The position numbers and the translations under genes are program-made. Positions 1-5,836 of a DNA stretch of 35,144 nucleotides are shown here, one piece after another. The stretch is from a candidate division WOR-3 bacterium. GTDB lineage: Bacteria; Hydrothermota; Tepidihabitantia; SM23-42. Below the pieces are notes generated by a model, which had not been told where the DNA came from, searched no databases, and was given only the letters and a program-made list of their open reading frames with translations. The number at the start of each line of letters is the position of its first letter. Positions within the stretch are counted from its first letter, which is position 1. Location of the stretch: the NCBI GenBank assembly GCA_011052815.1, contig DRIG01000100.1, positions 1 to 35,144 on the forward strand. Direction: 5' to 3'.

Positions 1-2
1 TA

Positions 3-1919
3 ATGAAGATAAAGTTCTTAAGAGAGGGTGGTGTTGACACATACTATTTTACAAAAGATGTTATCAGGGAGGTGGTCTATCAGCGGATGAATCAGGTGAA
101 GTTGAGGCACTATCACCAGCGGGTAGGTGAGCAGTTATTGGTGGCTCATAAAGAGAGTATTGAGGAGCTGGCACACCATTTTTATTTAGCAGGAGATTGG
201 GAGAGGGGGTTAAAGTACAGCATGGAGGCTGCAGAGCGGGCTAAGGGTTCCTATGCAAATCAGGATGCGATAAGGTTTTACAGTTGGGCATTGGAGTGTT
301 TAGCACATGGTGAGATTAAAGGCAAAGAGACAAAAGAGGTTAATTGTATAAGAAAGCGGGCAGAGGTTTTGAAACTTTTGGGAGAGAATGAGAGGGCAGT
401 TGAAGATTTAAAGGTAGCGGTTGAGAAGGCAGAAAGGGCAGATAACAAAGAGGCGATGTCCGATTGTTTCAATCTACTTTCCAGTGTTTACGGGTCTTTA
501 TCCCGGTATAAGGATGCTGAGACTGTGGCAAGGAAGGCGGTTAGAATTGCGCAGAGTGTTGGGAACAGAAGGTATGAAGCCACAGGTCTCAACAACATCG
601 GTAGTGTTTATTACTATCTAGGTGAATATGATAAGGCATTGGATTTTTACAGACAGTCATTAGAGATAAGAAAGGAGATTGGAGACCGCCGGGGCGAAGC
701 CTTTAGTCTCAACAACATCGGCATTGTTTATAGTAATCTGGGTGAATATGAGAAGGCATTGGAGTTTCTCAAGCAGTCATTAGAGATAGACAAGGAGATT
801 GGCAACCGTCAGGGCGAAGCCGCAAGTCTCAACAACATCGGCATTGTTTATAGTAATCTGGGTGAATATGAGAAGGCATTGGATTTTTACAGACAGTCAT
901 TAAAGATAGACAAGGAGATTGGAGACCGCCGGGGCGAAGCCTTGATTCTCAACAACATCGGTAATGTTTATTACTATCTAGGCAAATATGATAAGGCATT
1001 GGATTTTTACAGACAGTCATTAAAGATAAGAAAGGAGATTGGGAATCGTCAGGGCGAAGCCGCAAGTCTCGACAACATCGGCATTGTTTATAGTGATCTG
1101 GGTGAATATGATAAGGCATTGGATTTTTACAGACAGTCATTAAAGATAGACAAGGAGATTGGAGACCGCCGGGGCGAAGCCTTGATTCTCAACAACATCG
1201 GTAATGTTTATTACTATCTAGGCAAATATGATAAGGCATTGGATTTTTACAGACAGTCATTAAAGATAAGAAAGGAGATTGGGAACCGCCGGGGCGAAGC
1301 CTTTAGTCTCAACAACATCGGCATTGTTTATAGTGCTCTGGGTGAATATGATAAGGCATTGGATTTTTACAGACAGTCATTAAAGATTAGTAAGGAAACT
1401 GGTGGCCGTGAAGGTAAGGTAGAAAGCCTTATGGGAATGGGTGATGTATGCATTGAAAAGGGAGAACTCTCTCTGGCTGAGGAGTATTATAACAAGGCGC
1501 ATCCAATCATCAAAGAGATGAATTCAAGGCCTCTACTATCCATTGTGCTTTGTCGTCGTGCAGAAATCTATTTGGGGAAGGATAGCCTTGATGAGGCAGA
1601 AAAGACTTTAGAACAGATTTTATCCCTTGCTGATGAACTGGGTTCAAAGGAGATTAGGGCCGATTTATCTTCTCTTTATGGTCGGCTCTGGACAAAAAAG
1701 AGAAACTGGGATAAGGCACGATCATCATTTAAAAAGGCAATAAGAATTTTTAAGGGATTGAAGAGAAAGTTTGACCTTGCTAAAGTTTACTATTATTACG
1801 GATTCCTTCTTAAAGAATCTGGGGATGACGCCAATGCTCAGAAATATTTTAGTGAGGCGAAGAAAATATTTGAAGAAATAGGTGCCAGAGGTTGGCTGAA
1901 GAAAATGGCAAAGTGCTAA
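3..1919 (+). CDS. TPR-repeat protein, C-terminal part (5' truncated by window edge), probably an AAA/STAND-type ATPase regulator
   Basis: The first ~90 residues (YYFTKDVIREVVYQ..., then HHFYLAGDWERGLKYSMEAAERA) resemble the region after the ATPase module in kinase- or cyclase-associated AAA/STAND regulators. The ATG at position 3 is therefore probably internal and the gene likely begins upstream; the frame is open to the window edge. Tetratricopeptide repeats follow. Residues ~197-476 are seven near-identical 40-residue units (NNIGxVYxxLGEYDKALDFY), and more diverged TPRs run to the C-terminus. TPRs form a superhelical scaffold for protein binding, so a signalling or sensing role is inferred; the effector domain is not in view. 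The stop codon lies inside the left terminal inverted repeat of the downstream IS remnant, so the native C-terminus may have been altered. TPR identity is secure, the ATPase assignment moderate. Confidence 0.8.
   Translation: MKIKFLREGGVDTYYFTKDVIREVVYQRMNQVKLRHYHQRVGEQLLVAHKESIEELAHHFYLAGDWERGLKYSMEAAERAKGSYANQDAIRFYSWALECLAHGEIKGKETKEVNCIRKRAEVLKLLGENERAVEDLKVAVEKAERADNKEAMSDCFNLLSSVYGSLSRYKDAETVARKAVRIAQSVGNRRYEATGLNNIGSVYYYLGEYDKALDFYRQSLEIRKEIGDRRGEAFSLNNIGIVYSNLGEYEKALEFLKQSLEIDKEIGNRQGEAASLNNIGIVYSNLGEYEKALDFYRQSLKIDKEIGDRRGEALILNNIGNVYYYLGKYDKALDFYRQSLKIRKEIGNRQGEAASLDNIGIVYSDLGEYDKALDFYRQSLKIDKEIGDRRGEALILNNIGNVYYYLGKYDKALDFYRQSLKIRKEIGNRRGEAFSLNNIGIVYSALGEYDKALDFYRQSLKISKETGGREGKVESLMGMGDVCIEKGELSLAEEYYNKAHPIIKEMNSRPLLSIVLCRRAEIYLGKDSLDEAEKTLEQILSLADELGSKEIRADLSSLYGRLWTKKRNWDKARSSFKKAIRIFKGLKRKFDLAKVYYYYGFLLKESGDDANAQKYFSEAKKIFEEIGARGWLKKMAKC
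591..1430 (+). repeat. Tandem 120-bp coding repeats (seven TPR units)
   Basis: The units repeat every 120 bp exactly, without indels. A 240-bp higher-order period is superimposed: 873-1045 and 1113-1285 are identical over 173 bp. This points to recent tandem duplication or gene conversion inside the TPR gene. Confidence 0.9.
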
Positions 1920-1936
1920 CTCGCATTATTCATACT
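1916..1936 (+). repeat. Left terminal inverted repeat of the IS remnant
   Basis: It starts CTAAC and ends ATTCATACT, matching the reverse complement of 2793-2813 at 20 of 21 positions. The TAA at 1917-1919 inside it is the stop codon of the upstream TPR gene. Confidence 0.8.
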
Positions 1937-2035
1937 AAATTTGGTTAGATTTGTTCAAATACAATACCAGCTTTACTTTGCACCATTTTTAGACCATCGT
2001 AAAATTTAACACTCTGTTTTAAAAAAGCATTAAAA

Positions 2036-2091
2036 AAAACCTCCTGATGTGTATACTACATTTATGAATATAAATAACACCAGGAGGTTTT
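2036..2091 (+). promoter_or_regulatory. Hairpin sequestering the transposase ribosome-binding site
   Basis: AAAACCTCCTG (2036-2046) is perfectly complementary to CAGGAGGTTTT (2081-2091), which contains the Shine-Dalgarno sequence of the ORF starting at 2093. GTGT (2049-2052) and ACAC (2077-2080) extend the stem past a 2-nt bulge. Transcripts entering from outside would fold and hide the site, whereas a transcript starting inside the loop would leave it free. Insertion sequences are known to use such structures to prevent expression from neighbouring promoters. Confidence 0.7.
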
Positions 2092-2092
2092 A

Positions 2093-2601
2093 ATGACTGA
2101 TAATTATACTCAAATTTCACTCTCATTTCAAGAGGGTAAAATCGTTACCATCAATTTTAATGGGGGCAATATTAGTTCTGATGCTGGTCTCTTACTAATC
2201 CGTGAATACGACAAAAAAATAAATTTCACGCCAAAAGTTGCCCAGCTACTTATTGATAAACGGACTTCCTATTTGGTTGATTATAAACTTATTGATCTTA
2301 TTCGGCAAAGACTTTACGGAATTATTGCTGGTTATGAAAATGCTAATGATGCGCGATATTTGCGGCTCGACCATTATACTACTCGGGCAAAGCGGCACGG
2401 GCGTGGTGGGATTGATTATCTTATTGGTTTGCCATGGAACCGATGTGCTTAAGGGACCGAATTGGCTCGGGCAACGATTGAGACGATTCGGCTTTAGTGA
2501 AGGAGAGCGTGCGTCGGCTCTGGTTTCATCTATCATCAGGTTGGCCATTTCGATCAATATTTATTCAAGTCTGTAATAATGTTTGTTTTGATACCAGTTA
2601 A
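2093..2601 (+). pseudogene. IS1380-family transposase, internally deleted and frameshifted
   Basis: The ORF 2093-2452 gives an IS1380-type N-terminus (NFNGGNISSDAGLLLIREYD, then DLIRQRLYGIIAGYENANDARYLRLDH). After about residue 92 the expected catalytic region is missing. Just past the TAA at 2450-2452 the same frame reads GTELARATIETIRL. After a further stop and frame change, ~2502-2601 reads RLWFHLSSGWPFRSIFIQVCNNV. Both resemble the C-terminal end of these transposases. The gene is thus two ends joined by a large deletion, with at least two more disruptions. The family call rests on motif memory, not a search. Confidence 0.75.
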
Positions 2602-2792
2602 GTGGTAATTTTCTTCTGCTTTCACATCGGTTTTTTCTCACCGATTTCTGGGTTGGGAGAGGTCTATTCAAATTTTGCAAAATACGATATTTTTAATCTA
2701 AAATCAGACAACAAATTTCAAAGTAAAGAACACACTTCTGATAAACTATTAAAAAATTCTACTTTGGAGGAAAAAATCTAAATTTTAAAATC

Positions 2793-2813
2793 AGTATGAA
2801 TAATGCGGGTTAG
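2793..2813 (-). repeat. Right terminal inverted repeat of the IS remnant
   Basis: Reverse complement of the left repeat with one mismatch at the sixth base. Its outer 4 bp (2810-2813) overlap the end of the 175-bp repeat copy 1. Confidence 0.8.
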
Positions 2814-2984
2814 ACCAGTGATAATCTTCCGCCCCCATCTTTAACGATGGGAGCGGGGCTGAACAAATTTTATAAATTTTAAATAGAAATAACTTTCCTG
2901 ATTTAGTAAAAACTGCACAAAATTTACAAGGTAGACCTTCACAGCCTAATGATATTCGGATTTTTTTAATTGTCAACTTACTGT
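2810..2984 (-). repeat. 175-bp dispersed repeat, copy 1
   Basis: Read on the minus strand it matches 16539-16714 from ACAGTAAGTTGAC to GGTCTAA with only a handful of differences (~96% identity). It carries a promoter-like TTGACA-N16-TATCAT (2949-2976, minus) and a strong hairpin with arms CCGCTCCCATC and GATGGGGGCGG. The loop is GTTAAA here but TTCAACC in copy 2. The promoter points toward the IS remnant. With the IS end, it fills the gene-free stretch 2602-3010, where nothing else was recognised. Confidence 0.85.
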
Positions 2985-3010
2985 AGTGGATGCAAAAAAT
3001 CAGTCAGTCT

Positions 3011-3874
3011 CTAAAAAATCTCAGCGGCGTGATATGAAGAACGTACCAGGGGTCCGCTTATCACATATTTTACACCAAGCTCTTCGCCGATCTTCTTGAA
3101 CTCATCGAACTCCTCAGGTGTATAATATTTCTGGACATAATGGTGCTTTTTCGTCGGCTGAAGATACTGACCGATGGTAATGATGTCGACCCCGCTCTCT
3201 TTCAGTTCCTTCAGGGTCTCGATGACCTCTGACCGCTTCTCACCCAGTCCCAGCATGAAACCGCTCTTGGTGAGTATCGAGTCATTGAGTTTTTTTATCG
3301 TCCGCAGGACAGTAAGTGACCCTTCATAACTGCAGCGGCGGTCCCTAATATACGGCGTAAGGCGCCTCACGGTCTCGATGTTATGACCGATCACAAAAGG
3401 AGCCGATTCCGTCACGTTCTTCAAATACTCCTCTCGGCCGGAAAAATCAGGAATGAGCGCCTCGACTTTGATCTGAGGATTCTTTTCTTTAATACACTTG
3501 ATGGTCCGGGCATAATGATTACTGCCGAAGTCTTCCAGATCGTCACGGTCTACCGAAGTGACGACGACATATTTCAAACCCAGCTTTTTCACCACCTCTG
3601 CGACATGTTCCGGCTCTTCAGAATCAACAACACCTCCGGGATCACCTGAAGCGACGGCGCAAAATCGACAGGCACGGGTGCAGATCTTACCGAGGATCAT
3701 AATCGTAGCGCTCTTCTTAGCCCAGCACTCGTTTATATTAGGGCAGCGCGCCTCCTGACATACGGTCGAAAGATTGTACTTCTTCAATAATTTGAAGACT
3801 TCCGCGAACTCGTCGCCTGCCGGCAGTTTTATCTTGAGCCAGGAAGGTTTTTTCAGATAATCTCTTCTAAACAT
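3011..3874 (-). CDS. lipA: Lipoyl synthase (radical SAM)
   Basis: LipA inserts two sulfur atoms into the octanoyl chain carried by lipoyl domains of 2-oxoacid dehydrogenases and the glycine cleavage H protein. Both Fe-S sites are visible: auxiliary-cluster cysteines C39, C44 and C50 (CQEARCPNINEC), and the radical-SAM triad C65, C69 and C72 (CTRACRFC). The RSSY motif that supplies the serine ligand is near the C-terminus (278-281). Length (287 aa) is normal for the family. Its start lies inside the end of lipB with a 22-bp overlap, indicating translational coupling. It is the last gene of the BFD-lipB-lipA transcription unit. Confidence 0.97.
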   Translation of the reverse strand: MFRRDYLKKPSWLKIKLPAGDEFAEVFKLLKKYNLSTVCQEARCPNINECWAKKSATIMILGKICTRACRFCAVASGDPGGVVDSEEPEHVAEVVKKLGLKYVVVTSVDRDDLEDFGSNHYARTIKCIKEKNPQIKVEALIPDFSGREEYLKNVTESAPFVIGHNIETVRRLTPYIRDRRCSYEGSLTVLRTIKKLNDSILTKSGFMLGLGEKRSEVIETLKELKESGVDIITIGQYLQPTKKHHYVQKYYTPEEFDEFKKIGEELGVKYVISGPLVRSSYHAAEIF

Positions 3875-4512
3875 TTCATCACCGCCTCTTTTTTGAACAC
3901 CCGGCAGAATTTTTCTATCACGCTCCTTTTGACTTCATCCAGGGGAACGGTTCTTTTCAAAATCCGCTGCATCGAAGTCATGGTTATGTTCTTTAGACCA
4001 CAGGGGACGATAAGATCGAAATAGGTCAGATCGGTATTCACATTCAGGGCGAAACCATGGAAACTCACCCATCGTTTCACTGCGATTCCGATCGAACAGA
4101 TCTTGCCCGTGGCTGTCCAGACGCCCACCATCTTCTCTCTTTTTTCCGCCTTTATACCGAAATCATCCAGGATGAGAATTATCGCCTCTTCCATCTTTTC
4201 AATAAAGGGCTTTATACCGGCAAGGCCTTCTTTAATATTGAAGATCGGATAACCGACGAGTTGACCCGGTCCGTGATAAGTCACATCACCGCCGCGTTCG
4301 ATCCGATAATACGCAACCCCCTTTTCCTTCAGTAAACCCGGCGGGAACAGAAGATTTTTCTCCTTACCGCTCTTTCCCATGGTGACGACCGGATTATGCT
4401 CGACAAGAATGAGTGTATCATCGATTTCCCGGTTCACCCTTTTCTGATGAACAATCTTCTGTACATCCCAGACTTCTCTGTAGTCCCGCTTTCTTAAATC
4501 TACGACATTCAT
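3853..4512 (-). CDS. lipB: Octanoyl-[ACP]:protein N-octanoyltransferase
   Basis: LipB moves octanoate from acyl carrier protein to the lipoyl-domain lysine, giving the substrate of LipA encoded directly downstream. Recognisable motifs are RGGDVTYHGPGQLVGYP, GKICSIGIAVKRWVSFHGFALNVNTDL (with the conserved catalytic lysine) and IVPCG (catalytic cysteine). The ATG at 4512 (MNVVDLRKRDYREVWD) is preferred because family members begin a few residues before this VDL motif. A GTG at 4554 would add 14 residues and overlap the upstream gene by 20 bp. Neither start has a clear Shine-Dalgarno sequence, so coupling to the upstream gene is likely. Together lipB and lipA supply endogenous lipoate synthesis. 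Confidence 0.93.
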   Translation of the reverse strand: MNVVDLRKRDYREVWDVQKIVHQKRVNREIDDTLILVEHNPVVTMGKSGKEKNLLFPPGLLKEKGVAYYRIERGGDVTYHGPGQLVGYPIFNIKEGLAGIKPFIEKMEEAIILILDDFGIKAEKREKMVGVWTATGKICSIGIAVKRWVSFHGFALNVNTDLTYFDLIVPCGLKNITMTSMQRILKRTVPLDEVKRSVIEKFCRVFKKEAVMKCLEEII

Positions 4513-4534
4513 CCGTTTGGAAACGAAGGAAAAA

Positions 4535-4789
4535 CTATCTGTTTTTTGTGGCACTTATCGGAATAGGCTTGGTCGGAGGCCTATATGTCGGTTGTATCAC
4601 TTCTTCAATCGGGATATTCAACTCCCTGGAAATAATCCTTGCGATATGTCTGCGACAACCCTTGCCCTGACAAAGCCCCATTGTAACCCGCATAATTCTT
4701 TTAAGGTCATCCATTGTGCGGTAACCTTCACGTATTTTCTGGATGATCTCTTCTTCGGTTATATCTTCGCACCGACATATAATCTTCAT
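4535..4789 (-). CDS. BFD-like [2Fe-2S]-binding protein
   Basis: This 84-residue protein has the bacterioferritin-associated ferredoxin-like pattern C5-x-C7 and C40-x4-C45 (GLCQGKGC), expected to bind one [2Fe-2S] cluster. The domain also occurs as a small subunit or C-terminal domain in FAD-linked amino-acid and glycerol-phosphate dehydrogenases, where it transfers electrons. Here it is free-standing, first in the transcription unit with lipB and lipA, and divergent from a two-cluster ferredoxin-like gene that commonly accompanies such domains. The expected flavoprotein partner is not in the window. The start has no Shine-Dalgarno sequence; a -10 box ends 5 nt before it, implying a leaderless mRNA. 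Confidence 0.85.
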   Translation of the reverse strand: MKIICRCEDITEEEIIQKIREGYRTMDDLKRIMRVTMGLCQGKGCRRHIARIISRELNIPIEEVIQPTYRPPTKPIPISATKNR

Positions 4790-4794
4790 ACCCT

Positions 4795-4822
4795 ATTCTA
4801 TCTGAAAATCGGCCAAAGTCAA
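4795..4822 (-). promoter_or_regulatory. Promoter of the BFD-lipB-lipA unit (leaderless)
   Basis: On the minus strand: TTGACT (4822-4817), 16-bp spacer, TAGAAT (4800-4795), then only 5 nt to the ATG at 4789. Transcription should start at or next to the start codon. Confidence 0.75.
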
Positions 4823-4846
4823 GCGGGAAATATCCTGTAAAGTCTA

Positions 4847-4874
4847 TTGACTATCCCGACTTTTTGAGTAATAT
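4847..4874 (+). promoter_or_regulatory. Promoter of the ferredoxin-like gene (leaderless)
   Basis: TTGACT (4847-4852), 16-bp spacer, TAATAT (4869-4874), then 6 nt to the ATG at 4881. It is back-to-back with the lip-unit promoter; the two -35 boxes are 24 bp apart. Confidence 0.75.
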
Positions 4875-4880
4875 ATCCCT

Positions 4881-5327
4881 ATGAATTCAATTCCTTCTGA
4901 AGAACGCAGAAAAAAAAGACCCTATGTGGTGATCGAATGCCCTGAAAAGATCCCCTGTGACCCCTGTGTCGGCGCCTGTCCCCAAAAGGCGATCTCGATG
5001 CCGGGCTCGATGATTGAATTGCCTCAAGTCGATTATGACAAATGTACAGGATGCCTGCTCTGTATTCCCAAATGTCCGGGGCTCGCGATCTTCGTCATTG
5101 ATGAAACACCTGAAGACCACTCAGTCGTCTTTATCCCTTATGAATTTCTTCCCCGACCACAAAAAGGTGAGATTGCAATCGGTGTGGACCGTGAAGGAAA
5201 GGAACGCTGTGATGTCGAAATCATCAAGGTTCTGGACTCACCGAAATTTGATCACTGTGCAATCATCGGTTTTTCCGTACCCAAAGATTTAGCCGGTGAA
5301 ATAAGAGCGCTCAGACTCAAAAGATAG
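4881..5327 (+). CDS. Two-[4Fe-4S] ferredoxin-like protein
   Basis: The first cluster motif is C20-x5-C26-x2-C29-x3-C33-P (ECPEKIPCDPCVGACP). The second is the classic C55-x2-C58-x2-C61-x3-C65-P (CTGCLLCIPKCP). The C-terminal ~80 residues (FIPYEFLPRPQKGEI...) form a small extra domain of unknown role. Proteins with this unusual first motif are found next to BFD-type [2Fe-2S] proteins and FAD-dependent oxidoreductases, and a divergent BFD gene is present here. A role as electron carrier to such a dehydrogenase is inferred. No Shine-Dalgarno sequence; the mRNA is predicted leaderless. Confidence 0.85.
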   Translation: MNSIPSEERRKKRPYVVIECPEKIPCDPCVGACPQKAISMPGSMIELPQVDYDKCTGCLLCIPKCPGLAIFVIDETPEDHSVVFIPYEFLPRPQKGEIAIGVDREGKERCDVEIIKVLDSPKFDHCAIIGFSVPKDLAGEIRALRLKR

Positions 5328-5374
5328 AATATTCACAGAAAAAAAATTACGGAAGCGGATATCAAACCGGTAAT

Positions 5375-5722
5375 TCAATGATGATCAGGACAAAAAACTT
5401 TACCGGTCTGTGAATTATACTGATAAGGTGCACCAGTTACAGGGCAATAAAATTCTTCTGAAGAAAATTCTTTAAGTTCACTCAGGCCCGAAGGAAATCT
5501 TCCGTTCTCCATCAGATAAGATTGTATTGCAATTTCAAGCCGCCTCTTCTGGGCGAGGCACTGAACCTTTGACGCCCTGTCGATCGGCGAACCGCCGACC
5601 CCGGCGTCCTCACCCTTTCCCGGCTTATACACCATTAAGATCGTGAAGATCAGGATCGCCGCAATGAGCAAAGAAATCGCAATCGAAATATACGCCATAC
5701 CTTTTGAATTGTAAACCTGCAT
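5375..5722 (-). CDS. Pseudopilin-like membrane-anchored protein
   Basis: 115 residues. A short N-terminal segment ending SKG is followed by a hydrophobic helix (~10-31), as in type IV pilin and type II secretion pseudopilins. The conserved Glu+5 is replaced (GMAYIS), so canonical prepilin processing is uncertain. The globular part (CLAQKRRLEIAIQSYLMENGRFPSGLSEL, then FYCPVTGAPYQYN...GKVFCPDHH) matches the layout of short pseudopilin-like proteins with a conserved C-terminal Cys-Pro-rich end. No pilus assembly genes are nearby, so its machinery must be encoded elsewhere. The gene is convergent with the ferredoxin gene and leaderless by promoter position. Confidence 0.6.
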   Translation of the reverse strand: MQVYNSKGMAYISIAISLLIAAILIFTILMVYKPGKGEDAGVGGSPIDRASKVQCLAQKRRLEIAIQSYLMENGRFPSGLSELKEFSSEEFYCPVTGAPYQYNSQTGKVFCPDHH

Positions 5723-5728
5723 AATTAT

Positions 5729-5756
5729 ATTCTACTCAACCTATCCCATCTGTCAA
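5729..5756 (-). promoter_or_regulatory. Promoter of the pseudopilin-like gene (leaderless)
   Basis: On the minus strand: TTGACA (5756-5751), 16-bp spacer, TAGAAT (5734-5729), 6 nt, then ATG at 5722. Confidence 0.78.
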
Positions 5757-5789
5757 GCTTTTTAAGAATTCGATCAAACCGTCCCTTCC

Positions 5790-5817
5790 TTGACATCCCA
5801 GAGGTTTTGTCTATACT
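5790..5817 (+). promoter_or_regulatory. Promoter of the beta-helix protein gene
   Basis: TTGACA (5790-5795), 16-bp spacer, TATACT (5812-5817). A strong AAGGAGG precedes the ATG at 5837, so this transcript has a short leader. Confidence 0.75.
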
Positions 5818-5836
5818 TATTGAATAAGGAGGAAAA

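Larger units (their letters stand above)
1916..2813 (+). mobile_element. Degenerate IS1380-family insertion sequence (~0.9 kb remnant)
   Basis: The element is bounded by 21-bp terminal inverted repeats with a single mismatch (1916-1936 and 2793-2813) and encloses N- and C-terminal pieces of an IS1380-type transposase. Intact family members are about 1.6-1.7 kb, so roughly half the element, including the catalytic core, has been deleted. No target-site duplication is visible: flanks are AAGTG on the left and ACCAG on the right. This suggests later rearrangement. The element cannot move by itself but could be mobilised in trans. Confidence 0.75.

Noticed and set aside
591-1430. Regular 120-bp repeats suggesting a CRISPR-like or satellite array
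   Set aside because: The units are continuous in-frame TPR codons with no spacers, so this is a coding repeat.
2791-2976. A 61-codon minus-strand ORF across the 175-bp repeat
   Set aside because: The frame depends on a TTG within the -35 box, its end differs between the two repeat copies, and the peptide matches nothing I know. The repeat reads better as promoter plus structured leader.
5366-5407. 8-bp inverted repeat (ACCGGTAA ... TTACCGGT) at the convergent gene ends as a terminator
   Set aside because: The arms are 26 nt apart, one lies inside the pseudopilin-like coding end and no T-tract follows; support is too weak to annotate.
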